Assembly: GCA_963841405.1 (NCBI GenBank)
Contig: CAWJCM010000008.1
Location: 45,357-109,356, forward strand
Length of the DNA stretch: 64,000 nt
Direction: 5' to 3'
DNA from: DATBLE01 sp963841405
GTDB lineage: Bacteria > Actinomycetota > Thermoleophilia > Gaiellales > Gaiellaceae
The notes beneath the pieces are model-generated. The model was not told the origin of the DNA. It searched no databases and saw only the letters and a list, made by a program, of their open reading frames with translations. Positions 51,074 through 59,617 of this stretch are shown piece by piece (position 1 is the first letter of the stretch; the number at the start of each line of letters is the position of its first letter). A program made the position numbers and the translations under genes.

Positions 51074-52258
51074 ATGAAGTTGAGAATCACGCTCGCGGCG
51101 GTGGCAGCCTTGTCGCTGATCGCCGTCGCCGCGGCGTTCGCCGGCACCGACGGGAAGGCCACCAAGGCCGCCCGCGGCGCGGCAGCGATCGCCTGCGGGA
51201 CGACTCGCACCATCGGAGTAGCCGCGCCGATCACGGGCCCGGCAGCGTCCATCGGACAGCAGCAGCTGCGCTGGGCGCAGTACTACGCCAAGCGCTGGAA
51301 CGCCGTGAAGGCGAACGCGCGGCAGAAGATCAGAATCGTCCAGGGCGACACCCAGCTGGGCGTCGACACGGCCTTCGCGGTCAAGGTCGCCCAGGCGTTC
51401 GCGTCGAACCCGAAGGTGCTCGGCGTCGTCGGGCCTGCCGGGAGCCAGGAGGTCGTCGCCTCGACGTCCGCGCTCCAGAGCAAGGGGCTCGGCTTCGTGA
51501 GCGGCTCGGCGACCCGCGTGTCGCTGACCGACGGTCACACGGACGGCGTCAACCGGCAGGGCTACTTCTTCCGGACGGTGCCGAACGACAACGTCCAGGG
51601 CCCGACGGTGGCGAACTACATCCGCCTGAAGCTCAAGGCCCAGCGCGTCGTCGTCATCGACGATCAGGAGGCGTACTCCCAGGGCCTGTCCGACACGGTC
51701 CAGGCGCTCCTGAAGGCCAAGGGCATCAACGTCACCCGCGAGTCGGTCAGCCAGGACACGACCGACTTCTCGTCGCTGATCGCGAAGATCCCGGGCTCGA
51801 CGAACGTCATCTACATCCCGTGGCAGCTGTCGCCGCGGGCTCAGGCGTTCGGGCAGCAGCTCAGGGGAGCGGGGAAGAACATCACGCTGTTCGGCTCCGA
51901 CGGTCTCTTCGACCCGTCGACCTGGAAGATCACGGGGTCGTACGACTCCTTCTTCCCCGTCGACACGAACAACCCGATCGTGAAGGCCTACGCGGCCGCG
52001 CACGGCGGAGACGGCGAGTACTTCGGCACTCCGACCTACGCGGCCACCCAGGTCGTCGTCGGCGCGATCACCCGGGCGTGCAAGGACGGGAAGGCGACGC
52101 GTGCCGAGGTGCGCCAGCAGATCGCCAGGACGAACATCCCGGCGGCCCAGTCGGTGCTCGGTTTCCGGATCGTGTACCAGAAGAACGGCGAGCTCCGCTA
52201 CGGCGGGTTCGGCGTCTTCCAGATCCAGTCCGACGGCTCGTACAAGCGCGTCGGCTAG
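51074..52258 (+). CDS. livK: Branched-chain amino-acid-type ABC transporter substrate-binding protein
   Basis: The 394-residue periplasmic-type binding protein has GGAGG-type signals just before the ATG. A signal peptide (MKLRITLAAVAALSLIAVAAAFA) is followed by a family-6 peripla_BP domain: TIGVAAPITGPAASIGQQQL, VLGVVGPAGSQEVVA, FFRTVPNDNVQG, VVVIDDQEAYSQGL and ITLFGSDGLFDPSTW. It captures branched-chain amino acids or a related small molecule for LivHMGF. Two hairpins separate it from livH, which should raise its level relative to the membrane subunits. Confidence 0.93.
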   Translation: MKLRITLAAVAALSLIAVAAAFAGTDGKATKAARGAAAIACGTTRTIGVAAPITGPAASIGQQQLRWAQYYAKRWNAVKANARQKIRIVQGDTQLGVDTAFAVKVAQAFASNPKVLGVVGPAGSQEVVASTSALQSKGLGFVSGSATRVSLTDGHTDGVNRQGYFFRTVPNDNVQGPTVANYIRLKLKAQRVVVIDDQEAYSQGLSDTVQALLKAKGINVTRESVSQDTTDFSSLIAKIPGSTNVIYIPWQLSPRAQAFGQQLRGAGKNITLFGSDGLFDPSTWKITGSYDSFFPVDTNNPIVKAYAAAHGGDGEYFGTPTYAATQVVVGAITRACKDGKATRAEVRQQIARTNIPAAQSVLGFRIVYQKNGELRYGGFGVFQIQSDGSYKRVG

Positions 52259-52279
52259 CGGCTCCGACTCGACGTTCAA

Positions 52280-52315
52280 CGGTGTGCGGCCCAGCGAATG
52301 GTGGGCCGCACACCG
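52280..52315 (+). terminator. Strong hairpin after livK
   Basis: This perfect 14-bp stem CGGTGTGCGGCCCA/TGGGCCGCACACCG with an 8-nt loop lies 21 bp beyond the livK stop. It has no T run and is probably a partial terminator or 3' mRNA stabiliser within the operon. Confidence 0.8.
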
Positions 52316-52342
52316 TCTAGAATGCTCGCCCTTGCGCCGGGG

Positions 52343-52357
52343 CCGGGCTTCGCCCGG
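52343..52357 (+). other. Second small hairpin upstream of livH
   Basis: A 6-bp stem CCGGGC/GCCCGG closed by a TTC loop lies 32 bp before the livH start. Confidence 0.5.
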
Positions 52358-52389
52358 ACACGGCTGCGAAGTATGAGAGGCTCTCGCGC

Positions 52390-53433
52390 GTGGGCATGAG
52401 CCAGAACCTCCGGCAGCAACTCGTCAATCTCGGCGGGCTGGGGATCATCCTCGCCTGCTGGACGCTCTACGCGGTCTATTTCTCACCCACCCAGGGCTGG
52501 ACCTTCTACTGCCAGCTCACCGTCAACGGGATCATCCTCGGCAGCGTCTACGCCCTGATCGCGCTCGGCTACACGATGGTCTACGGGATCCTGAAGCTGC
52601 TCAACTTCGCGCACGGCGACGTGTTCATGGTCGGTGCGTTCATCGCGCTCGGCATCCTGAACCTGATCGGGGGCGCGTTCAACCCGGCGATTCCGGCGGG
52701 AGCCGGAGGGGCGCTGATCGTGCTCTGCATGTTCGCTGCCGCAATGACCGGCTCCGGCTTCCTCGGGGTCGCGATCGAGCGCTTCGCCTACCGGCCGCTG
52801 CGGAACGCACCGCGGATCGCGCCGCTGATCACGGCGCTCGGCGTCGCGTTCTTTCTCGAGAACTCGATGCTGCTCCTTTTTGGGTCCAAGTTCAGAACCT
52901 ACAACGGCTTCGACCTGGTCTCGTACAACGGCATCCACATCGGCGGCGACAACGGCGTCTTCGTCCAGTACCTCGGCTTGATGGTGATCGTGAGCGCGGT
53001 CGCGCTGATGATCGGGCTGCTCGCGCTCGTGCGCTGGACACAGCTCGGGAGGGCGATGCGGGCGGTCTCGTTCGACCGCGAGGCGGCTGCGATGATGGGA
53101 ATCGACCCCGACCGCGTGATCGCGGGGACGTTCTTCATCGGTTCGGCCCTTGCCGGCGCCGCCGGGGTGATGTTCGGCCTGCTCTACAGCCAGATCTACC
53201 ACCTGATGGGATTCCTCGCCGGCCTGAAGGGATTCACGGCCGCCGTCGTCGGCGGCATCGGCAGCATCCCGGGTGCGATGCTCGGCGGGCTGCTTGTCGG
53301 CCTCGTCGAATCGTGGGCAAAGGGGTACCTGAACGGCAACGTCGCCGACCTCGTCGTGTTCGGGATCCTGATCGGGATCATGCTCGTCCGCCCGAGCGGG
53401 CTCCTGGGCACGCCGGCGCTGCAGAAGGTCTAG
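52390..53433 (+). CDS. livH: Branched-chain amino-acid-type ABC permease
   Basis: This 347-residue inner-membrane permease has about eight helices. LivH landmarks are GIILGSVYALIALGYTMVYG, LLNFAHGDVFMVGAF, RPLRNAPRIAPLITALG and GFTAAVVGGIGSIPGAMLGG, the last in the cytoplasmic coupling loop. GAGAGG nine bases before the GTG favours that start over the ATG six bases later. Confidence 0.94.
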   Translation: MGMSQNLRQQLVNLGGLGIILACWTLYAVYFSPTQGWTFYCQLTVNGIILGSVYALIALGYTMVYGILKLLNFAHGDVFMVGAFIALGILNLIGGAFNPAIPAGAGGALIVLCMFAAAMTGSGFLGVAIERFAYRPLRNAPRIAPLITALGVAFFLENSMLLLFGSKFRTYNGFDLVSYNGIHIGGDNGVFVQYLGLMVIVSAVALMIGLLALVRWTQLGRAMRAVSFDREAAAMMGIDPDRVIAGTFFIGSALAGAAGVMFGLLYSQIYHLMGFLAGLKGFTAAVVGGIGSIPGAMLGGLLVGLVESWAKGYLNGNVADLVVFGILIGIMLVRPSGLLGTPALQKV

Positions 53434-53438
53434 ACACG

Positions 53439-54926
53439 GTGTCGACGGAACCCCAATCGCCGAAACCCGGGAACCCCGAGGGAGGAGACGTCGGGATCGG
53501 GGTCGACCAGTGGGTCGCACAGGCCGACGAGCGCCGGGCGGCACATACGGGCCTGACCGGACGGATCGTCCGTCTCTGGCGCCTGCTCCCACCCGCCGGG
53601 AAGCTGGCGCTGATCACGCCGGCGGTCGCCGTTCCCTTCCTGCCCATCAGCCAGGGCAACCTCTTCAACTACGGGATCTTCATCCTGATCTACGCGCTGC
53701 TCGCGCTCGGGCTGAACGTGGTCGTCGGATTCGCGGGCCTGCTCGACCTCGGCTACGTCGCCTTCTTCGGCTTCGGCGCCTACACCTACGCGCTCCTTTC
53801 CGGTACCCACAGCGAGAAGGGACACACGTACGCGCACCACTGGGACGCTCAGTACTCGATCCCCGTGTGCGTCGCGGTCTGTGCGTTGCTCGGGCTCTTC
53901 CTCGGCTCGTCGTCGCGCCGCCTGCTCGGTGACTACCTCGCGATCGTCACGCTGTTCTTCGGCCAGGCCTTCGTCGTGTTCACCAACGCCACCGACCCGT
54001 ACGGGATCACGAACGGCTCCAACGGTCTCGCCAACGTCGATCCGCTGACCTTCTTCGGCGGCCACGTGACGATCGACACGACGCGCGGGTACTACTGGTT
54101 CCTGCTCGGTGTGGTCGTGCTCGTGCTGATCGTGCTCCACTTCCTGAGCGAGTCGAGGACCGGGCGCGCCTGGAAGTCCTCACGCGAGGATCCGCTCGCT
54201 GCAGAGCTGATGGGCATCCCCGTGAACCGTCTGAAGATCATGGCCTTCAGCTTCGGCGCCGGGATCGCAGGCCTGGCGGGCAGCATCTTCGCCGCCGTCC
54301 AGACCGGTGCGTTCCCGCAGAACTTCGGGACCGCCGTGCTGATCCTCATCTACGCGGTGGTGATCCTCGGGGGCACCGGCAGCCTGACCGGGATGGTCGT
54401 CGGCGCGACCGTGATCATCGCGTCGAACCAGGTGCTGGACTCGACCTCGTCGCCGACCCTCCAGCGCGTCCTCTTCTACCTGGTTCTGATCGCAGCGGTG
54501 CTGCTGACGATGAAGACCTGGCAGAAGCGCCTCGCCGCGCTCGCAGGAGCGGTGGTCTTCGGCTTCGTCATCCGCGAGGTCGTCGGCGCCCTGTGGACGA
54601 ACGGCACGAAGGGACAGGTGACATCGGGCGGCTTCCTCACGGATGTGATCGAGCACTGGGTGCTGATCCCGGAAGACCCGCACCGCGTCGCCGTCTGGGG
54701 CTACCTGCTGCTGATCGCCTGCATCGTCGTGCTGGTGCAGCTCAAGGGCTGGTGGCGGATCCTCGTCCTCGTCCCCACGCTCACTCTGACCGCCTTCGTC
54801 TGGGAGAACCTGCTGATCGTGCAGCCGGCCGTCACCCGCTCGGTGCTGTTCGGTGTGCTGCTGATCGCGGTGATGACGATCCGTCCGGAAGGACTCTTCG
54901 GACAGGCCAGGGTGGAAGTGGTCTGA
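53439..54926 (+). CDS. livM: Branched-chain amino-acid-type ABC permease
   Basis: This 495-residue permease is longer than typical LivM. It has an N-terminal cytoplasmic extension of about 45 residues, then LivM helices (ALGLNVVVGFAGLLDLGYVA and GDYLAIVTLFFG). TNGSNGLANVDPL and ESRTGRAWKSSREDPLAAEL form the coupling loop, and VVILGGTGSLTGMVVGA follows. About four further helices after residue 350 are unusual. It begins 5 bp after livH, and its stop abuts the livG ATG. Confidence 0.93.
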   Translation: MSTEPQSPKPGNPEGGDVGIGVDQWVAQADERRAAHTGLTGRIVRLWRLLPPAGKLALITPAVAVPFLPISQGNLFNYGIFILIYALLALGLNVVVGFAGLLDLGYVAFFGFGAYTYALLSGTHSEKGHTYAHHWDAQYSIPVCVAVCALLGLFLGSSSRRLLGDYLAIVTLFFGQAFVVFTNATDPYGITNGSNGLANVDPLTFFGGHVTIDTTRGYYWFLLGVVVLVLIVLHFLSESRTGRAWKSSREDPLAAELMGIPVNRLKIMAFSFGAGIAGLAGSIFAAVQTGAFPQNFGTAVLILIYAVVILGGTGSLTGMVVGATVIIASNQVLDSTSSPTLQRVLFYLVLIAAVLLTMKTWQKRLAALAGAVVFGFVIREVVGALWTNGTKGQVTSGGFLTDVIEHWVLIPEDPHRVAVWGYLLLIACIVVLVQLKGWWRILVLVPTLTLTAFVWENLLIVQPAVTRSVLFGVLLIAVMTIRPEGLFGQARVEVV

Positions 54927-55718
54927 ATGCCCCTGCTCGAGCTGACCGGCGTCTCCATGGCCTTCGGCGGACTGCAGGTGATCCACGGCCTCGACCTGCA
55001 CGTCGACGAGAACGAGGTGGTCAGCGTGATCGGCCCGAACGGCGCCGGCAAGACGACGCTGTTCAACCTGATCACCGGCGTCTACACCCCGGACGAAGGG
55101 GACATCCGCTTCGCCGGCGAGTCGGTCGTCGGGCTGCCCCCGTATCGCATCAACCAGCGTGGCATCGCCCGCACGTTCCAGAACCTGCGGCTGTTCTTGA
55201 ACATGACGGTGAAGGAGAACGTGATGGCGGCGGCGTACGGGCACACGCGTGCCGGCGTCGTCCGTTCGATCCTGCGAACACCGGGCATGCGGCGCGAGGA
55301 GAAGGAGATCTCGGCGCTCGCGGAGCAGCGGCTCTCCTTCTTCGGGCAGCGACTGATGGGCTACCGCTGGGACCAGCCGGCGTACTCGCTCTCGTATGCG
55401 AACCGCCGGCGGCTGGAGATCGCGCGGGCGACGGCGACGAATCCTCGGCTGCTCCTGCTCGACGAGCCGGCCGCAGGGATGAACCCGGTCGAGACGCACG
55501 AGATCGCCGAGCTGATCGGGAAGCTGCGCGCCGAGGGCGGCTACACGGTGCTCGTGATCGAGCACGACATGCACGTCGTCGAAGGCATCTCCGACCGTGT
55601 GGTCGCGCTCGACCACGGGGTCAAGATCGCCGAGGGCTCGTTCGACCAGGTGGCGACGGACCCGCAGGTGGTCGAGGCGTACCTCGGCCGCCCGGCCGCG
55701 AGGGCGGAGGCCGAATGA
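54927..55718 (+). CDS. livG: Branched-chain amino-acid-type ABC transporter ATPase
   Basis: The 263-residue ATPase has Walker A GPNGAGKTTLFNLITG near residue 35, the LivG-type NQRGIARTFQNLRLF Q-loop, and LLLLDEPAAGMNPVE as Walker B and D-loop. The signature is unusual: the segment before Walker B reads AYSLSYANRRRLEIAR, so the LSYG(x)QR-type motif has Ala-Asn in place of Gly-Gln. The EHDMHVVEGISDRVV switch is intact. It starts directly after the livM stop. Confidence 0.93.
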   Translation: MPLLELTGVSMAFGGLQVIHGLDLHVDENEVVSVIGPNGAGKTTLFNLITGVYTPDEGDIRFAGESVVGLPPYRINQRGIARTFQNLRLFLNMTVKENVMAAAYGHTRAGVVRSILRTPGMRREEKEISALAEQRLSFFGQRLMGYRWDQPAYSLSYANRRRLEIARATATNPRLLLLDEPAAGMNPVETHEIAELIGKLRAEGGYTVLVIEHDMHVVEGISDRVVALDHGVKIAEGSFDQVATDPQVVEAYLGRPAARAEAE

Positions 55719-56434
55719 GCGAGAACGGCGCGCCGCTGCTCGAGCTCGACGCGGTCGACACCTACTACGGGCCGATCCACATCCTCCAGGGCCTGTCCCT
55801 GGTCGTCCGCCCCGGCGAGCTCGTCTGCCTGCTCGGCGGCAACGCGTCGGGGAAGTCGACGACCCTGAAGACGGTGCTCGGAATCGTGCGGCCGCGCTCG
55901 GGAACCGTCCGCTTCGCGGGCGAGGACGTGACCGACCGCCCGACCAGCTACCGGATCGGCAAGGGAATGGCGATCGTGCCCGAGAACCGCCGGTTGTTCG
56001 GGCCGATGACCGTGCTCGAGAACCTGCGGATGGGCGCCTACCTGACCGGCGGCGGCGAGCCGGAGGACTACGAGCGTGTGTACTCGCTGTTCCCGCTGCT
56101 GTACGAGCGGCGCTCGCAGCTGGCCGGGACGCTCTCCGGCGGCGAGCAGCAGATGGTCGCGATGGCGCGTGCACTGATGTCCCGGCCGAAGCTGATGCTG
56201 ATGGACGAGCCGTCGATGGGCCTCGCGCCGATCCTGGTCGAGCGCAGCTTCGAGATCATCCAGCAGGTGCACGAGGCCGGCGTCGCCGTCCTTGTCGTCG
56301 AGCAGAACGCGAACGTGTCGCTGTCGATCGCCGACCGAGGGTACGTCCTCTCGACCGGCCGGCTGGTACTGGAGGGCACGGCCGGCGACCTCCTCCAGGA
56401 CGAGGGCCTCCGCAAGGCCTACCTGGGCCGCTAG
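55715..56434 (+). CDS. livF: Branched-chain amino-acid-type ABC transporter ATPase
   Basis: This 239-residue ATPase has a Walker A of LGGNASGKSTTLKTVLG, where the usual GxNGAGKS loop has Ala-Ser in place of Gly-Ala. The signature is LSGGEQQMVAMARALM, Walker B is LMLMDEPSMGLAP, and the family segment IVPENRRLFGPMTVLENL is present. It pairs with LivG under the LivHM membrane unit. The ATG overlaps the livG stop as ATGA. A nested hairpin terminator follows at once. Confidence 0.94.
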   Translation: MSENGAPLLELDAVDTYYGPIHILQGLSLVVRPGELVCLLGGNASGKSTTLKTVLGIVRPRSGTVRFAGEDVTDRPTSYRIGKGMAIVPENRRLFGPMTVLENLRMGAYLTGGGEPEDYERVYSLFPLLYERRSQLAGTLSGGEQQMVAMARALMSRPKLMLMDEPSMGLAPILVERSFEIIQQVHEAGVAVLVVEQNANVSLSIADRGYVLSTGRLVLEGTAGDLLQDEGLRKAYLGR

Positions 56435-56437
56435 TTG

Positions 56438-56482
56438 CCGCCCGAAATCCGGCCGCTTCGCGGCCATGACGATTTCGGGCGG
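56438..56482 (+). terminator. Nested hairpin terminator of the liv operon
   Basis: The outer 12-bp stem CCGCCCGAAATC/GATTTCGGGCGG encloses an inner 6-bp stem GGCCGC-TTC-GCGGCC (56451-56465). It begins 4 bp after the livF stop. Confidence 0.85.
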
Positions 56483-56576
56483 TGCCTGCTCCAGTGGCCG
56501 CAGCGAGCCGCAGCCGCACGGGTGGGCTGCGGCGGCGAGTGCTGCTGTCCAGGGTTGATTCGCCCGGTCCGTGATG

Positions 56577-56722
56577 GACGGTTCCGGGGTCAGACCCCGC
56601 GCCAAGACCGTCTCGATTCGTCCACAGCCCGTCGAAGCGAAGCCGCTTCGAGCCCGTGGAGGGTTCGTGACGTTTCCGTACGGGGTCAGACCCCCTACAG
56701 AACCGTCACGAGTCGTCCACAG
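56577..56722. repeat. Two direct copies of a palindromic element with GGGGTCAGACCCC cores
   Basis: The intergenic region holds two related units about 96 bp apart. Each has a 13-bp palindrome GGGGTCAGACCCC (56586-56598; 56682-56694) enclosed by an outer inverted repeat: GACGGT/ACCGTC in the first, GTGACGttt/AACCGTCAC with one mismatch in the second. Each ends in TCGTCCACAG. Between them lies TCGAAGCG-AAGC-CGCTTCGA. The whole resembles REP-type intergenic elements. No gene is seen between the liv terminator and the DUF3303 gene. Confidence 0.75.
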
Positions 56723-56741
56723 ATGATCGCTCGCGTCCTTC

Positions 56742-57044
56742 TCAGCCTGACACGGAGTCTCGGAACGACACGGCCTCCCCAGCGATCTGCGACGACTCCT
56801 CGATCGGCAGGATCGGAGTCGCCTTGAAGCGCAGCCACGGCGTCCAGGGGTCGATCGTGCGCGCGAGCGTCGCCGCGCTGTCGACCTCGACGATCGCAAC
56901 TCCGCCGCTGCCGTCGCTGAAGCCGTAGAAGCCCTTGCTGAAGTCGGCTCCTTCGGGCGGCTGCCATTGCGAGAAGAGCGAGAGCGACCGCTTCTGGCCC
57001 TCCTCGGTCGTGTCGATGAACTTCCAGCTGACATGGAACAGCAT
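56742..57044 (-). CDS. DUF3303-like small protein
   Basis: This 100-residue protein starts MLFHVSWKFIDTT, with AAGGAGG six bases before the ATG. The N-terminal strand and the later YGFSDGSGGVAIVEVDSAAT and DPWTPWLRFKATPIL resemble the DUF3303 family of small ferredoxin-fold-like proteins. No active-site residues are known to me. It is monocistronic, on the minus strand beside the repeat cluster. Confidence 0.72.
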   Translation of the reverse strand: MLFHVSWKFIDTTEEGQKRSLSLFSQWQPPEGADFSKGFYGFSDGSGGVAIVEVDSAATLARTIDPWTPWLRFKATPILPIEESSQIAGEAVSFRDSVSG

Positions 57045-57110
57045 CGGGCCTCCTTCGGGTCGGGACGGAAAGAGGATAGAGCCGTCGGGTGGTCGACGAC
57101 GACGCCCGCG

Positions 57111-57578
57111 CTAGTCGTCGAGCAGCAACCCCATCGCGATCGTGTCCCAGAGCTCTCCGGTCGAGCGGCGGCACTGCTTGACCAGGCGCCCCTCCTCGAC
57201 GAAGCCGAACCTCCGGTAGAGGCCGATCGCCGCCTCGTTGTGCGGGAAGACGTGGAGGCAGAGCTTGTGCAGGCCCTCTCTTCGTGCCCAGTCGATCGCG
57301 TACGCCAGCAGCGCCGTCCCGATGCCCTGGCCGCGCCGGTCCTTCGCGACTGCCATGCCGATCTCGCCGAACCCGTGGCGGTTGCGGTCGACGTGGATGT
57401 TTCCGACGATCTCGCCGTCGGCGGCCGCGACGAAGTCGCCCTCCAGGCGCCACGTCCGCGCGCGCTCTTCGACGTCGACGGGCGGCTCGGTGGCGATGCC
57501 GTCCCGCTCCTGGGCGACGGCCGCAAAGAGCCGCGCGAGCGCCGGCCGGTCGGCATCGGTCGAAGGCCGGATCTCCAC
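57111..57578 (-). CDS. GNAT-family N-acetyltransferase
   Basis: This 155-residue protein has the acetyl-CoA-binding motif A in GMAVAKDRRGQGIGTALLAY (R/Q-x-x-G-x-G/A) and the HVFPHNEAAIGLYRRFGFVEEG motif B typical of RimI/PhnO-like enzymes. The acceptor substrate cannot be told. It starts at GTG, divergent from the class-V aminotransferase gene across about 68 bp. Confidence 0.9.
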   Translation of the reverse strand: MEIRPSTDADRPALARLFAAVAQERDGIATEPPVDVEERARTWRLEGDFVAAADGEIVGNIHVDRNRHGFGEIGMAVAKDRRGQGIGTALLAYAIDWARREGLHKLCLHVFPHNEAAIGLYRRFGFVEEGRLVKQCRRSTGELWDTIAMGLLLDD

Positions 57579-57646
57579 GTCCGGATCGTGGCATAAGGCG
57601 TGCTGGAGTGACAGGCTTGGGCCGGTCGCTGCTCTACGCTTCGTCC

Positions 57647-58804
57647 ATGGCGGTGGCAGCAGGAAAGCTCGGCGCCGGGATTCGCTCCGAGTTCCCGATC
57701 TTCGCGCACACGACCTACCTGAACTCCTGCTCGCAGGGGGCGCTCTCGCGCCGCGTCCGCGCGGCGTACGAGGAGTACCTCGCGGGGTGGGACGAGAACG
57801 GGGCCGAATGGGGCGTCTGGGTGGAGCGCGCCGACGCGGCGCGCGCGGCGTTCGCCCGGCTTCTGCACGCCGAGCCGTCCGAGCTGGCAGTCACGACCTC
57901 GGTGACGCAGGGCGTCAGCGGCATCGTCTCGGCGCTCGACCTCCGCGCCCGGCCGAGGATCGTGATCAGCGAGTACGAGTTCCCGACCGTCGGTCAGATC
58001 GCCCACGCCCAGGAGCTGCGCGGCGCCGAGGTCGTCCACGTGCGGCCGGAGCCCGACGGCTCGATCCCAGCCGAACGGTTCGCCGAGGCGATCGACGAGC
58101 GGACCGCGCTCGTCTGCTGCACGACCGTCTCCTACCGCACCGGCCACCGGCACGATGTCGCCGAGATCGCCCGCCTTGCGCACGAGCAGGGCGCCCTCTG
58201 CCTCGCCGACTCCTACCAGGCGGTCGGCGCGATCGACTTCGACGCGCACGGGCTCGGAATCGACTTCGCCACCGGCGGGACGGTCAAGTACCTGCTCGGC
58301 TCGTCCGGGCTCGGCTTCCTCTACGTCCGCTCCGGGCTGCTGCCCGACCTGATGCCGACCCAGACCGGCTGGTTCGCCGACGAGGACATCTTTCGGATGG
58401 ACATCTCGGATTACTCTCCGGCCGCCGACGCGCGCCGCTTCGACGCCGGCACGCCGCCGGTGCCGAACATCTACGCCGGACTCGCCGGCATGTCACTGGT
58501 CGAGGAGGCCGGCACGGCCGCGATCGAGGAGCATGTCGCCGGCCTCGCCACGCGCCTGATCGACGGCCTCGAGGAGCTCGGCGCCGTCGTCGCCACCCCG
58601 CGCGAGCCTGGGCGCCGCGGCCCGCTCGTCTGCGTCAGCTCGACCGACGTCGGCGCGCTCGTCGAAGCGCTCGCCGCCGAGCGGATCACCTGCTCGGAGC
58701 GCGACGCCAACCTGCGCGTCTCGCTGCACCTCTACAACGTCGAGGACGACGTCGACCGCGTGCTCGACGCGCTTCGCAGGAACCGCGCGCTGCTCGCCGA
58801 TTAG
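57647..58804 (+). CDS. Class-V aminotransferase-fold PLP enzyme
   Basis: The 385-residue protein has FPIFAHTTYLNSCSQG at about residues 15-30 and VTTSVTQGVSGIVSAL as the PLP phosphate-binding Thr/Ser loop. LADSYQAVGAIDFD holds the PLP-ring Asp and Gln, and GGTVKYLLGSSGLGFLY holds the Schiff-base Lys. It falls between the cysteine-desulfurase and kynureninase groups and lacks an obvious desulfurase Cys loop. Its 12-bp distance from coxM suggests co-transcription with the molybdenum hydroxylase, where NifS-like enzymes can supply the sulfido ligand. That role is inference. A GTG at 57608 is an alternative start. Confidence 0.82.
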   Translation: MAVAAGKLGAGIRSEFPIFAHTTYLNSCSQGALSRRVRAAYEEYLAGWDENGAEWGVWVERADAARAAFARLLHAEPSELAVTTSVTQGVSGIVSALDLRARPRIVISEYEFPTVGQIAHAQELRGAEVVHVRPEPDGSIPAERFAEAIDERTALVCCTTVSYRTGHRHDVAEIARLAHEQGALCLADSYQAVGAIDFDAHGLGIDFATGGTVKYLLGSSGLGFLYVRSGLLPDLMPTQTGWFADEDIFRMDISDYSPAADARRFDAGTPPVPNIYAGLAGMSLVEEAGTAAIEEHVAGLATRLIDGLEELGAVVATPREPGRRGPLVCVSSTDVGALVEALAAERITCSERDANLRVSLHLYNVEDDVDRVLDALRRNRALLAD

Positions 58805-58816
58805 ACTCGCTGGGCG

Positions 58817-59617
58817 ATGCTGCTGCGAGAGCTCGACTACGCGCGCCCCGATTCCGTGGACGAGGCCGTGAAGCTGCTGGTCGCGCGCGAGGACGCGCGC
58901 GCGCTCGCCGGCGGGCAGTCGCTGGTGAACGTGATGAAGACCCGTGTGGCCGCGCCGGAGCTCGTCGTCGACCTCAACCGGATCGACGCGCTCCGTGAGA
59001 TCCGGGACGACGGCGGCGCGCTCACGATCGGCGCGATGACTACCTACGCCGCGATCGTCGGCTCGCCCGACGTCGCCGCCGCGCGCCCGATCCTGGCCGA
59101 GGTCGCGCGGACGATCGCCGACGTCCAGGTGCGGAACCGCGGAACGATCGGCGGCAACGTCTGCTCGAACGACCCGACCAACCACTTCCCGCCGCTGCTC
59201 GCCGCGCTCCAGGCCGAGTTCACGATCCGCAGCGGCGCAGGTGACCGCACCGCGACCGCGGACGAGTTCTTCGAGGGCGTGTTCGCCACCGCCGTCCATC
59301 CCGGCGAGCTCCTGACGGCTATCCGCGTCCCGGCGAAGGGCGACGCGCGCGACGGCTGGGCGAGCGCGACGCTCGGCCGCGAAGGAACGGGCATCGTCAG
59401 CGTTGCCGCGACCATCTCCGGCGGGAACGCTCGGATCGCGATCGGCTGCGTCGCCGCCACGCCCGTCGTCGTCACCGCCAGCGCGGACGAGACCGCCGTC
59501 GCCGACGCGGTGAAGAGCGCCGACCTCGACCCGCCGAGCGACGTCCACGCCTCCGCCGACTACCGTCGCCACCTCGCCGCCGTCCTCGCCGCCCGCGCAG
59601 TCAGGGGTGCAGCGTGA
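58817..59617 (+). CDS. Molybdenum hydroxylase FAD-binding subunit (CoxM/XdhB type)
   Basis: This 266-residue medium subunit carries the FAD motifs AGGQSLVNVMKTR at about residues 31-43 and TIGGNVCSNDPTNH at about 112-125. It passes electrons from the iron-sulfur subunit to its acceptor. It leads a four-gene run with the small and large subunits, its stop overlapping the next start as GTGA. Confidence 0.93.
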   Translation: MLLRELDYARPDSVDEAVKLLVAREDARALAGGQSLVNVMKTRVAAPELVVDLNRIDALREIRDDGGALTIGAMTTYAAIVGSPDVAAARPILAEVARTIADVQVRNRGTIGGNVCSNDPTNHFPPLLAALQAEFTIRSGAGDRTATADEFFEGVFATAVHPGELLTAIRVPAKGDARDGWASATLGREGTGIVSVAATISGGNARIAIGCVAATPVVVTASADETAVADAVKSADLDPPSDVHASADYRRHLAAVLAARAVRGAA

